Made by a program: the position numbers and the translations under genes | DNA from: Ceratotherium simum simum | Lineage: Eukaryota; Chordata; Mammalia; Perissodactyla; Rhinocerotidae | Reading direction: 5' to 3' | NCBI RefSeq assembly: GCF_000283155.1 | Contig: NW_004454292.1 | Location: forward strand, 256,955 to 320,954 | Length of the DNA stretch: 64,000 bases | The notes under the pieces: generated by a model | What the model was told of the DNA's origin: nothing | Seen by the model: only the letters and a program-made list of their open reading frames with translations | The model's database searches: none | Shown: positions 10,741-21,970 of the stretch, piece after piece | Layout of the letters: each line of letters begins with the position of its first letter | Position numbering within the stretch: position 1 is the stretch's first letter

Positions 10741-10800
10741 CCGGCGGGGGTGAAAACGAGGGGAAAGGACTGGGCTCGCGTCTCTTGGGAGGCGGGAAGA

Positions 10801-11862
10801 GGAAGAAAAAAACACATGCCCGCTTTCCTGATGCGTTTAACGGCCTCACCGTGAACGCTAGAACTCGGGAGCCTGCTCGCTGTTGTTTTTTTCCCCAGTG
10901 CCACTTTAGCTTTTCTTGCCGAAGTTTAGGCCTAACGTAAACGGGCCCCTTTCTAACCTGCACAACCCAAAGAGTTTTGGGACTCAAACCTTACAGATTA
11001 TTCCCCTGTCCCCATCAATCCAAGATATTAATCTCGCGTTTTGCTCGCCCCTACTCTCAGCTGGCGGCTTTCCGACCAGTAAGGTGCACAGCTGGCTAAA
11101 CTGGGGTGTGGTCTGTACTTTTCAAGAAATGTAAGCGGCTCGCGATCTCTGGCAATTTCTAACGCACAGCCTTTAGGATGCCTTTTCCCAAGCGTTCAAC
11201 TACTGTGGTTTGAGCTGCAGAACTCTACTTGGAGTTTAGAATTTAATTAGCTGGCCTCTTGAATTGTTTTAACTGAACTTAAACTGAAGGAGATGGAGTG
11301 GGATCAGCCCACGTATGGAAAAAAGCCAACTTTCCTCGGTGTAATGAACATCCAAGCTAACCTATTAGTAACATATAGTTTAAGTAGTGTAAGTTTAGGT
11401 TTAAAAAATGACACTATAGTATTCAAGAATGTCAATAAAGTCTCCAGTAGATAGCTTTTGTTTTGTTTGAGCAGTGAATGGGTATTCTAGGCAACTGCCT
11501 AACTTTTCACTGTTTGAGGCTAAAATACAATGGCTTTGTCAAAAGCTACTTGGAGAGAAAGTGCTAGGGGTTATTTAGCTAGCTACCTGAAGAAGGGCTT
11601 AGTTGGCATACTTCAGTATAATATTATGTACTTCTCTTACTCTCCATGTTGGGCTGATGCTACGACTTAAGTTTATCTTTTTGTCTTTATCAAATCTCAT
11701 GCATTAATTTGACAAACATTTATTGAAGGTGTAGAGTTCTGTGACCACATTTTGTGAACTCCAAATCATGATATGTGATGAAGAATTTTTCTGGTGTGTA
11801 TTTTAAAGTTTTACAACTGTTTCTATGTTTAATACGTTGCCTTGGTTGAAAATGATAATTAA
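10801..11862. other. PKN2 upstream flank, no assigned gene
   Basis: GC content falls quickly after 10860. A plausible plus-strand splice donor (CCA|GTAAGG) has its GT at 11079-11080 and could end a first exon of a divergent lncRNA, but no transcript boundary can be proven. No repeat is confidently identified. Confidence 0.35.
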
Positions 11863-12075
11863 GGGGCCAGCCTGGTGGCCTAGTGGCTAAATTCCAGGCA
11901 CTCTGCTTCAGCCGCTGGGGGTTCGAACGTTGGGATCCCTGGGGGCAGACCTGCACCACTCATCAAGGCATGCTGTGGCAGCCACCCGCATGCAAAATGA
12001 AGATTGTCACAGATGTTAAAGCAAAAAGAGGAGATGTTAGCTCAGGCCAATCTTCCTCACAGAAAAAAAAAAAAA
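11863..12075 (+). repeat. ERE2-type SINE
   Basis: Head GGGGCCAGCCTGGTGGCC, tRNA-like body, a GATGTTAGCTCAGGCCAATCTTCC tail module and poly-A. A 9-bp target-site duplication (GATAATTAA) lies at 11854-11862 and 12076-12084. The frame at 11883-12080 is a product of it. Confidence 0.92.
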
Positions 12076-12319
12076 GATAATTAAAATATATGAAACAACA
12101 ACACTTGGAAAGGCCAGGATATAATTGCCCTCCCAGGTAACTAGGAGCCAGACAGTGTTCTAGGCCCTGGAGTTACAGCTAGGATTAAGAAAGAATCTTT
12201 GTCCCTGGAGTGATTGAGTCCTTTGGAGAAACAGGCTTGTGTCCAAACAACTATAATGCAATTTTAAATGGTAGGCACAGAATGTGAGCGGAGCACTGCA
12301 TTTAGATATATATACATAT

Positions 12320-12405
12320 ATATTTTGTGTGTGTGATGAAATATAACAAAAAATATACCATTTCAACAATTTTAGGTATACAATTCAGTGGCATTAAATG
12401 CATGC
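12320..12405 (-). repeat. Short L1M fragment, antisense
   Basis: ATGAAATATAACAAAAAATATACC, then CAATTTTAGGTATACAATTCAGTGGCATTAAATGCA, matches the antisense old L1 3' text that is much better preserved at 61.1 kb in this window. Confidence 0.75.
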
Positions 12406-12424
12406 AGATATATTTTACTTATTT

Positions 12425-12505
12425 TTGCTTTGCCTTACTCCAGAATGGATTTGAGATGGCTGATGTGCACATAGTAGGTGCTTAATAATAATGGAATTAA
12501 AAATT
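12425..12505 (+). repeat. L2 3'-end fragment
   Basis: The GTGCACATAGTAGGTGCTTAATAATAATGGAA phrase is the diverged tail of a LINE-2 copy. Confidence 0.6.
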
Positions 12506-12579
12506 ACCCCTGAGAAGTACAGTCAATGAGCATTCTTTTTAAAAATAAATTTGGGTATAAGAGAGAAAATGTTCACATC

Positions 12580-12770
12580 TTAGCACCACGGAATTTTAGA
12601 ACTAGAAGAGACTTAAAATGCCTGGCATAACTCTTGTTATAGGTAGAAGAAAATAAGCTATAATTTACTTAACTAATTAGGAGCATGACAATATTATTAC
12701 TTAGTCGCAGAGTTGGAGACTAGAACCTAACTCTCCTAATTGCTGATCCCGTGCTGGTTGTAACCTACAC
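12580..12770. repeat. Ancient dispersed repeat (uncertain family)
   Basis: GGAATTTTAGAACTAGAAGAGAC, then ATTACTTAGTCGCAGAGTTGGAGACTAGAACC, follows an old mammalian dispersed repeat pattern. A second relative may lie at 27620-27765. I cannot assign the family. Confidence 0.4.
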
Positions 12771-13640
12771 CATGTTTCTATAGTACTTTAACATAGAATC
12801 CTCATTTCAACTGAACACAAAGCATTATAGACCCTCAAAATTTTTTCCATAGAAAAACAGTTCAAATTTTGCATATTTCTAGTGCTAAAACAAGTATTGT
12901 TAATAATTTTAATTTTATATATCATGTAAATATAAGCAATAAACATAAAAAGTTTTTAAAGTTATAGAAATTATTTCTGAGATTAGTTATGCTGGGGAAA
13001 GTAGTACAATACAAGAGGGGGGACAAGACAATACAATAACTGCTTGATAATCTGGAAAATGTGATGGTTTAAATAGTAAATTAGTTTAATTTAAGATAAG
13101 AACTGCTACCCAGCTCACAGTCTCTGTTCAGGGGGAAAAAAAAAAAAGTAATAGGACATGGAACATACTTAGAGTGAAGCACACTAGACACATTTTAGTG
13201 GAAACCCATATCATGTTGATTCAGATGAATTGAGTCCCTATTTGCAAAGGTTTTTAGGGAATCCTAAGTATAGTTCACCTCAAGTTATGTTCTAATTTAT
13301 ATTAACAATAAAACTAATGGAAGATTTTTTTTCCTTTTTTTTTTTTTTAAACAAATGTACATGTAAGAAGTTAGACCTCAAAAATGTCTGGATTGTAACA
13401 CCAGGTACTAGCCATGTTGCTTCTGCTTGATGGAGATCTTTCAGTAAACTATGAGTGGACCACGATAGAACATGTCCAAGTTTAACCAACCAGATTCTGT
13501 CTCCAAGAATTTGGAATGCTGATCAATTGGTGGCCGTAGAGTGGGGAGGTGTTGTAGTTCTAGGGCTAGAAGGGCTGTTTTCTGCAATGTGTACAAAAAT
13601 GCAGAAAAAGCTGCTCTTTGGAAAGAGAAAAAAAGTCCTT
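12771..13640. other. Unassigned sequence
   Basis: AT-rich DNA with a GGGGGAAAAAAAAAAA tract near 13131-13147 and a T run near 13334-13348. No gene or named repeat is supported. Confidence 0.35.
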
Positions 13641-14640
13641 CCTTTCTGTCACTGGGAATATAATGCTTACCAAGGCATACCTGGTTTCTGTCTTCATGGA
13701 ATTCATAGTTTAGTTAAAGAGACATATGTCAAAGAAGGTGAATTCAGAGTACTGTGAACACAGGTCACACAATCCTTTCCTGAGTACCTCACGTTTAAGC
13801 TGAGATCTCACTGGTGAGTAAATGTTACCTGGGCAAAAAAGGGGTTAAAGAACTTTCCGAGAAAAGAGAATGACACTGATAGATGTTCTAAAGTGAGAGG
13901 GAACGTCTTATGTAAGTACTGAAAGGCTAGTGGGGCTATAGCAAAGAGGTGGAGCAATAAGCAGGAGCTTATAGACCATGTGTATCAGTTAGGATAGGCT
14001 AGGTTATGCTGAGTAACAAATGATTCCAAAAATCTTGGTGGCCTACAATGAGGTTTATTTATGTCTCATGCTACATGCCCACCATGGCTCTGTTTCATGT
14101 CGTCTTCACTCTGGAGTTAGGCCGACAGAACAGTCTCTATCTGGAATATTACCATTGTTGTGGCAGAACGATAAGAAAAGTGGTAAATCACCCACTGGTT
14201 CTTAAAGCATATGCTCACATTTCTTTCACTTTTCATCAGCCAAACCTTTGCCATGCCTGAAAGCAAAAAGAGGCAGGGCATCCTCTGACAGAAGGGATAC
14301 TACAATGAAGGGCTCTGAATGTGGGTGAAGAGTAATTCAGTTCCACACCATGTTTAAGATTTTGATGTTTATTTTAGGAGCAATGGAAAACCATTGAATA
14401 GATTTTACATTTTTAACAAATCACTCTGGACATGATGAAGAGAACAACAGATTATTATTAACTGGGCAAGAGTGGATTGGGGGAGAAAAATTAGGAGGTC
14501 ATTTCAGTTTTCTAGGCAAAAAAGGATAGTATTTTAGCCTAGGCTCATGACACTGAAAATGGAGAGAAGCCAATAGATTTAAAAGATAGGGGGATCTAAT
14601 GATGTGCAGAGAAGCAGAGGTGAGAGACTATGTGGCCCCA
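13641..14640 (+). repeat. Ancient repeat with a second repeat inserted
   Basis: Outer halves (13641-13980 and 14300-14640) share the text of an old dispersed repeat: ATAATGCTTACCAAGGCATACC, TTCATGGAATTCATAGTTTAG, GAAAACCATTGAATAG, AAATCACTCTGGACATGATG. Between them, 13981-14295 opens TGTATCAGTTAGGATAGGCTAGGTTATGCTG, a different common mammalian repeat. I infer that the inner element inserted into the outer one. Family names are not assigned. Confidence 0.5.
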
Positions 14641-14790
14641 GGATGGTGGATGAAATGTAGCTGAATTGGTTCCTAATGTCTTACCATTTGCTGGCTCCAG
14701 TCTTCAGGGAAGTCCAGCTACTCTATTCCCTGTTTGTTCTTGGGTTTCCTGTATTGTCCTAATAAGTCTCCCTTTTTGCTTAAGTTAATC

Positions 14791-14831
14791 TGTGTGTGTG
14801 TGTGTGTATGTGTGTGTGTGTGTGTGTGTGT
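14791..14831 (+). repeat. (TG)n microsatellite
   Basis: About 20 TG dinucleotides with one TA interruption at 14807-14808. Likely length-polymorphic. Confidence 0.97.
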
Positions 14832-15182
14832 TCTCAAGCAAACAGCCCCTAAGACGTTAAGCCAAGGTGAGAACCAACCTATCCTGGCTATCAGGTTGAA
14901 GTAGGTAGGACAGCAACATAGTTTAGCTAATGCTATCTTCTCTTCTAATGACTCCTCCTCTATCCAGTCTATTTATTATTCCCAAAAGATCCTGACACCA
15001 ACAAATGTACAAATTATGAACCATAAGTATATACTAAACCCAGTGTGAACCTTCCCACAGCACTTTGTTGATACATCTCTTTGGGCACTTAAATTTCTTC
15101 TTTCTGAAGTCATTGTATACAATCATGTTCTCCTGCTAGACTTAAAGCCACTAGAGAGGGTCCATGTGTTTTTTATATGGCC

Positions 15183-15208
15183 TAGTATAGTATAGTATAG
15201 TATAGTAT
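15183..15208 (+). repeat. (TAGTA)n pentanucleotide microsatellite
   Basis: Five uninterrupted copies of a TAGTA/TATAG unit. Confidence 0.95.
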
Positions 15209-15895
15209 GAGTAGATATTGTGTGCGTATATTTATGTACGTATTACAGAATTATTTTAGGATAACTGTCAGCTAGGGACTCCCTCACCCTCAGAAAATTA
15301 GGTAAGCTTGCCTTGAAATGCCCAGGTTCGTAACCTCTAAAGTCAAGGGCCTCTGTTTCCCCCCATCCAATTTTTGGGACTCTCTGGCAGGTTACTTACA
15401 CATGCTTGCCTGCTTCTCTGTTCCTCCACAAACACTCCCACAACACTCGCCTGCTGCCTGCATGCCTTGCTTCTGCATATATTGATATGGACCTGAAGCT
15501 CAACTCATGACTGTCCTCAAGCATTTATGAATTCATTAACTTGGTACCAAAGATTTCAGAAGGATCACACTATAGAATGTGATGCCTTTCGCCCTGGTAT
15601 TGGGTCTGCCTCTCTTTTTCTATCCTTAGTAGATTAACAAGCAAATCCTGCTCCTTTCCCAGGCTGTTACAGTTTGACCGCGCTCATGTCCTGCTGATTC
15701 TCAACTGTTATTCCAAATAACTTATTTGGAAATTTCTCCCCAAAATATACAATGTCCTCCTGAAAGGGATACCAGAAAATACCATTTTCCTAGCTTGGTA
15801 CATAATCATCAAGTGAATGGTAACATTTTGAATTTTATGTATTTGAAGTAATGAAAAAGAAAGTATGTTTTAACCACCATTGAGAAGTTAAACTT
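15209..15895. other. Unassigned sequence
   Basis: No gene or named repeat is recognised in this stretch. Confidence 0.35.
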
Positions 15896-16240
15896 TTTAC
15901 TCTAGCCCTCAGGATCCCTTCCTACTCTTAAAAATTATTGAAGGCTCCAAAGAGCTTTTGTTTATGAGGGTTATATCTTCTGATGTTTTACTGTATTAGA
16001 AGTTAAAACTGAAGAATTTTTAAAACATAAGCATATACAAGCTTACATTTTACCTTTCATTAGCCATCAGAGTGGTGACCTCATCCCATGTCACATCGCC
16101 TCTGAAAAACTCTCCCTTACACGTGTGGGAGAATAAGAGTGAAATAAGGCAAGTGATATCTTAATAATTTTGTGAAAATAGGCTTACCTTGCAGACTCCC
16201 TGAACCACACTTTCAGAACTGCTGTTCTAACCTATAAGGC
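15896..16240 (+). repeat. hAT-type DNA transposon remnant (probable)
   Basis: CAGGATCCCTTCCTACTCTTAAAAATTATTGAAGGCTCCAAAGAGC starts a well-known dispersed mammalian text. The right end, ACCACACTTTCAGAACTGCTG, resembles the CACTTTGAGAACCACTG terminus of hAT-Charlie elements. Heavily decayed. Confidence 0.5.
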
Positions 16241-16719
16241 TGCCTCTGGTGATTCTGGATTAGTAGTTTCTCTACGTGTGAATATGGGAATGTGATCTCT
16301 GTGCTTCCAAAGTTTGAGATCTACTACCATGCCAAAATAATTACAAGCTTCTGGGCTTTTGAAGTGAAACATTAGTGTGGTACATGAAAAATTCTGGCCA
16401 TTCTTGTCAAAATTGAAAAGGAATACGGGTATGAAAAATTTATGTAATATGTGACCATTTTACTACTAGTGCTTTCTCTAGAGGAAAACGATTCTGCAAC
16501 TGTAAGATGGCAACATAAATAAGTAGGTACAAAGAACTTAATATTGGTGGTACCAAACATTTTAAAGGGTTTGGTAGGTGGACAACAGGGAGGTGGCTTT
16601 CCCTACTGTCATTTCTTCAGCACCTAGCTATTATTCAGTAATGTGTATCTACTATCTGAATTAGGATAAAGCTAAACTTTTTTAACAGAGACACTGAACA
16701 CTATGGTTTAAAGAACATA

Positions 16720-17150
16720 AAATCTATTACTCCCTTACACACAGGGTTGCACGAAGTCAGCAATCCAACTTATCATATTGGCTGTACTCCTTGAGGCCAT
16801 CCAGGGCCCCAGGTGCTTTCTATCTTACTGCCCTACCATCCACCATGCCATTGTTCTCAACTGCATGGTTGAAGCTGGGTCAAGGAACTCCATGATCTAC
16901 CTTGTGGGAAGAAAACGAGAGCATGGGAGATCATATGTCCTATGTGGGAAGGAAACGAGAGCATGGGGGATCATATGTCCTCAAGATTAGCACAAATCAT
17001 TTCTGCTCCCATTCCATTGTGAGAATATAGTCATATGACCACTCCTAGCTTCAAACAAGGCTGAGAAATGTGCTCTCTGCCTAGTTATGGGCCTGGCCAC
17101 AACTCTGTTACGGAAGAAGAGTGGCAGGGTGGCTTTTGATGGACAGTTCA
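16720..17150 (+). repeat. Ancient dispersed repeat with internal 40-bp tandem duplication
   Basis: The right half (CATTTCTGCTCCCATTCCATTGTG...ATAGTCATATGACCACTCC...GGCTGAGAAATGTG) matches the end of an old mammalian repeat also represented near 59.6 kb. The 16903-16982 segment is a duplicated 40-bp unit. Family not assigned. Confidence 0.5.
16903..16982 (+). repeat. 40-bp tandem duplication (two copies)
   Basis: Units 16903-16942 and 16943-16982 begin TGTGGGAAG and contain ACGAGAGCATGGG and GATCATATGTCC. They differ at two internal positions and at the last bases of the unit. Confidence 0.9.
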
Positions 17151-17399
17151 CAGTATTCATCACATAGACTTTTTAGTGGATGATTTTTGCCATCAGCAAA
17201 GTGTTCTACTTCTCAGGCTTTAAAAGGCAAGCTCCAAATCTGTAACTATCAGATTCTCTAGGGCCTAGAGTAAATATATTCACTGTGTCAGTTTAAAAAA
17301 AAAGACCATAAATTCTTTTACACTCATAGCAAGTTTTTCTACATTAAAACAATTGCTCTCTTAGAATACTCCCTCTCAGCTTGAGTTTTCTTAGAACCT

Positions 17400-17775
17400 A
17401 GCCACTATTGTGTGAGAAGCCAAAGCATCAGGGAGAAGCTATATGTAGGTGTTCTGGTCAACAGTTCCAGCTGAGCCCAGCCTTCAAATCATCCCAGCCC
17501 AGGCACCAGACAGGTGAGTGGAAAACCATCTTGGTAAAAGACCTTCTAGTCTCAGCAATTCCAGCCCCCAGTCTGTTCAAGTCACCAGCTGTTGGTATCA
17601 TCGTATTTGAGACCACAGACATCATGGAAAGAGACAAACAATCCCTGCTATGCCCTGTCCAAAGTCCTGAACCATAGAATTTGTGAGCATAATCAAATGG
17701 TTGGTCTGTTCGTTTATTCTAGGGGTGAGGGGAGCAGTAGATAGACATAGCTATGGATAACTGGAACATACATTC
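17400..17775 (+). repeat. MLT1-like LTR fragment
   Basis: GTGAGAAGCCAAAGCATC, AGCCTTCAAATCATCCCAGCCC, CATCTTGGTAAAAGACC and a tail near GATAACTGGAAC follow the order of MaLR-type LTR text. The frame at 17408-17677 falls entirely inside it and is not a gene. Confidence 0.5.
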
Positions 17776-18926
17776 CGAGCTAGATATTTAGATAAGCCCT
17801 CTTCTCAAACTTACCATTGATAGAAGGTTTCTGAAATATTTAATTTAAATTCTCTAAACTCATCAATTGAAAACAAAGTTTAGCTTTTACAATTCATTCA
17901 CTTATTTGACAATATTTGTGGAGTACTTCCAGTTTACTGGGGTTGTGTCTGTAAACCACACACCTTAGGACCCAGTTATATTCACTCTATGTTTCTCAAG
18001 ATTTTAAGCTTCTTGAGTGAAAAAAATATTATACCAGACTTCTGTAATCTCCACAGCATCTAATATATGTAAAGCTCATTATGAGTAGGAAGTACTTGAT
18101 GAGAACTTGTTTGATTGATAATAATTTTTAAATTTATAGTGAAAATGTATATATGTACCCATTTTTCATGTTCATACATACAGCTTATTCAGGTATGGCT
18201 GAAAAGAGGTGTATTTTCTAATTAAAAATAAGAACTGCTAGTTATAAGTACTTGTAAAATATAAAAACGACTTTAAAATATGTCACTTTATAAAGATTCT
18301 TATGAAGGGTTTCCTATTAAAGATGCTATTTCGGAAAAGACTATTAGAGTCATTTGCATATTTATTTTTATATGCTGGTAATTCAAATGATCTGTGTATT
18401 GCTTTTACAGTTTAACTGTAAGCCTCTTGCCAAATGAAATTTTATTTTTAAAGTATCTTATTGCCACACACACATATGCAAGCAGTTTGTATGGTGTAAA
18501 ATATAAGATCCACATTTCAATTGCTTTACTGTGTTGCCTATCACAACTAGAGCTTTCTAAGGTTCTCCTTTATTAGAGCAAAATGTGGATGATTCAAATA
18601 GCATGCTTCAGCTGCCTTCATCATTTGAATGAGATAAGCTCTCAGCAAGATGTATTCAAGAAACTGGTTCAAACTGTGTTATCCTGCTATAAAGCAATCT
18701 GCTAAACATTTATGAAGCAATTTGGACAGCTGTGACTTAGTTGCAAACAATGTGGACACTTAATCTATTGACTTGAAATTGAGGCCACAGAGAAGATATT
18801 CAAGAGTTTTCTCCTGAGTTCGTTTGCTACATAGACAAATCTTCCTACTTTTGATGTGCTAAGAATGGAAAGCTAAGAACTATCTTTATTAAAAGAAAGA
18901 ATGAAAATGACCTTATAAATTGGTGC
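17776..18926. other. Unassigned AT-rich sequence
   Basis: No recognisable gene, RNA or named repeat. Confidence 0.35.
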
Positions 18927-19115
18927 TTTTTTTTTCTTTTGGTGAGGAAGATTGGCCCTGAGCTAACATCCGTGCCCATCCTCCTCTATTTTTTTGTATG
19001 TGGGATGCTGCCACAGCATAGCTTAATGAGTCTGCGCTCAAGATCCGAATCTGCAAACCCCGGACCGCTGAAATGGAGCGCACAAACTTAACCACTATGC
19101 CTCCAGGCCAGCCCC
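18927..19115 (-). repeat. ERE2-type SINE, antisense
   Basis: Poly-T, GGTGAGGAAGATTGGCCCTGAGCTAACATC and a diverged tRNA-like head ending CCAGGCCAGCCCC. Flanks ATAAATTGG (18915-18923) and ATAAACTGG (19116-19124) look like a duplication with one mismatch. Confidence 0.9.
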
Positions 19116-19339
19116 ATAAACTGGGTTTTTATTAAAGTCTGTAGTATTGTAGATATAATGATATTATACCACCTATTGTGGGTATAAACATATTTTAAGG
19201 GCTTTTACTCAAAAGAATATGACATGCTTTTAGTTTTGTTCTAGGTTATATGTGTCTTAGAATAAATTCTCCATAAATATTGGCTAATGGCTTAACTGTA
19301 TTATCAACATCCTTTTTTCACTGTTTTCTTATGCTTTTA

Positions 19340-19568
19340 TTTTTTTTATTTATTTTTTTTTTTAAAGATTTTATTTATTTATTTTTTTCCCTCCAAAGCC
19401 CCAGTAGATTGTTGTATGTCATAGTTGCACATCCTTCTAGTTGCTGTATGTGGGACGCGGCCTCAGCATGGCCAGAGAAGCGGTGCGTCGGTGCGCACCC
19501 GGGATCCGAACCCAGGCCGCCAGCAGTGGAGCGCGCGCACTTAACCGCTAAGCCACGGGGCCGGCCCA
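19340..19568 (-). repeat. ERE1-type SINE, antisense
   Basis: Complete ERE1 with a long T-rich end and a GGGGCCGGCCC head on the right. A perfect 14-bp duplication (TTCTTATGCTTTTA) lies at 19326-19339 and 19569-19582. The 127-residue frame at 19280-19663 reads across it and is not a gene. Confidence 0.95.
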
Positions 19569-19582
19569 TTCTTATGCTTTTA

Positions 19583-21720
19583 AAATCTGTATTTGGAGTA
19601 ATTATTCATCTAAGAAATGCACGCCTTTCTGACTTGAAACACATTTCAAAAATAATTCTTTGAACTGAGACAGTTAATAAAATGTGATATTAATCAACTA
19701 TACTATAATCTTTGATACTGATCAAACTATATTAAAATTTGAAATTCACTATTTATAATATATTTATCAATATGTGATAAAGACAAAGGAATATAGACAC
19801 AGAGGTTTATCAAAATAAGGAAAAATAAATGCTCTTTTTTTTTTACTTCTTTTGGTCAGTTGTTTTTAAAGATATCATTTAGGCTGTGACTGTGATATGT
19901 CAAAACTCCATGTGTAGACATCATTCGAATATAACTGTACAATGTTAAAATTCAGTTATATTTGTTTAATATAACCAGTAGATAAGCTAGATTTTCTTAT
20001 TTTCAACTTCTTGGTTTGGCATTATGTGAATATAGTTAACAGAATAATAAAGCAAATAATTTCTTATAGCTTGTTGATTATTTAACAGATTTTACATTAT
20101 CTCAAATTTTCACTTCTGAACTGTCTTTCTAAAACTATTACCCTTCCAACGCATTTTTCTTCTCTCACTGGTTTGTGGTATAGACTAATAATTCTAGTAA
20201 TGGCAGCTCTGAATGGATCATTTTTCATTAGCACCTTTTTTACCTGCGCTAGGTACCAAGTGAAAGTTGATCTCAATTTGGGCCTTCTCCTATCTAAATG
20301 CTGAAAGAATTTAAATTCCTTAGCTATAATGATACACTCAACTCATTTGTTTTTCTTTGAAAGGTAAATGAGGCCAGAAGCTATAAAGACCTTTATGAAA
20401 AACAAAGCTAACTCGAAGTGTTCAAGATTTGAGTTGTTATCTGTATTCAGTTCACGCAGGACATCCTTTGCCTAAGCTAGTGTTAATGGATGAAAGATAG
20501 GGCATTCCTGGACAAGATTTGAAGTGTGATAGTCAGGATTTTCTACATAATCATTCCCTCTACACTTGCTGTGATATCAACGTGGACTCTTTGGTGGAAA
20601 TAGCTTGTAGACAAATGGTAGTTATATCTATAAGTGGCAAAATATGTTTTTCAATATACTATCATCTTTTCCCTGACATAGACACCCTGCCCTCCCCTAC
20701 TCACCTCCTTCTTTACCCCACATGGTTAGAAATTACTTGAAATGGATTGGTGGAGTAAGACATATAGAATAAGGGTAATATCCCACAGCTACAGCATCAA
20801 TTCATTTCAGGGTTTGGATTTTTTCTTTTTGTCTCTATATATACTTTTAAAAAATCTATAATTCTAAGGTGATTTGTACCTAACCCATCCCAAGAGAGCA
20901 ATACTAACCTTAAAATTTTCAAAAGAAAAAAAATCCATATTTTCCCATAAATTACCATCTTAAGATTCTTCCTTTTGTCAAATCTATACATTTTTCAGTC
21001 AATTTAAAGTCAGTTTTCCACTCCCAACTTTAAAAAATAGAATAGCTATCTGATTTTTACATTTAGCAATTGAAAAAAAGGGAAATAACTTCCAGATAGA
21101 CGTATATATTAGAATTAGATTAATCGGATGACTTATTCAACTCTTTCTGTCCAGCAATTGTCAATCTGTTTACATGTAATCCTAATGCAGTTTCCTTAAA
21201 CATCACGGGAATGTGTTAGGGTCCCATTTGCTTCTTAAGTTGAATCATCCTGTGGATCTGATCAACATGATCAGCCAAGGTGCAAAAAAAAAGAAAATTC
21301 TTCATTTCCATTTCAGACAGGTAGAGTTTAAGATTTGGGCTCCAGCTTGAGTTCAGATTACTCCTACAATTTTATTGTTATTGTTTTAACCTAACTGTGT
21401 TGCACTATTTCATATTTCTATGACTATATTGGCATCTGTTTAATTGAGCCACAAAGAGTAATACAGTAAAGAACAAAAAGGCAAAGAGAATAAAACGACA
21501 GTAGAACTGAGAAACTAAGTAAAACACACATTTAATTTTACCTCTTTCCAGAGGACCTATACCAGCTCTAAGTTCTAAGTTCAACTCCCTGAGACTGAAG
21601 TGAAAATTCTTTTGCCTGCCTGTTTGCCTAGGCTAGTATACTTATTGGATCCAACCATCACGTACAACAAAACATAACTTGTGTGTGTCACGTGTGTGTG
21701 TACTTGCATGGATTGAGTAC
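19583..21720. other. Long stretch without recognised repeats or genes
   Basis: About 2.1 kb of AT-rich sequence in which I identify no transposon and no coding signature. Such a repeat-poor stretch upstream of a gene may contain conserved regulatory DNA; that is untested. Confidence 0.35.
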
Positions 21721-21727
21721 ATTTCTT

Positions 21728-21970
21728 ATGTCAATAATAATAATATTATAATAACAAACATTTATGCCAAGTACTACTCTAAATGTTTATATTTTATCTT
21801 TCCAATAACCCTATCAAGTAAGTACTACTATCACTTTCATTTTATGGGTGAGGAAACTGAGGCTCAGAGGGGTTGAGTGAACTGCCCAAGTCTTCAAAGC
21901 TGTAAGAGGCAGAACCAGGATTCAAAGTTATCTGGCTCCAGAACCTATGGTCTTTTAATGCTAACACTTG
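21728..21970 (-). repeat. MIR SINE, antisense
   Basis: TTTTATGGGTGAGGAAACTGAGGCTCAGAGGGGTTGAGTGAACTGCCCAAG, then GGCAGAACCAGGATTCAAA and GGCTCCAGAACC, read as an antisense MIR core and tRNA-like head. Well preserved. Confidence 0.9.

Larger units (their letters stand above)
9720..10800. promoter_or_regulatory. PKN2: CpG-island promoter of PKN2, possibly bidirectional
   Basis: A sharp shift from AT-rich flanks to dense GC/CpG sequence spans about 9720-10800. It contains NotI sites at 10099, 10270, 10557 and 10652, and GC boxes near 9831-9852 (GGCGGGGCGGGGCC). A canonical E-box CACGTGAC lies at 10640-10647, and a CCAAT box on the minus strand (ATTGG at 10734-10738 on plus). I see no TATA box at a credible spacing. 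This is the usual architecture of a housekeeping-type promoter with dispersed initiation. CpG islands of this kind often fire in both directions; the plus-strand transcript is inferred, not seen. Confidence 0.88.

Noticed and set aside
9732..10815. Multiple GC-rich ORFs on both strands of the CpG island
   Set aside because: Frames rich in Gly, Arg, Pro and Ala are expected by chance in CpG islands. Except for the PKN2 codons none matches a known protein.
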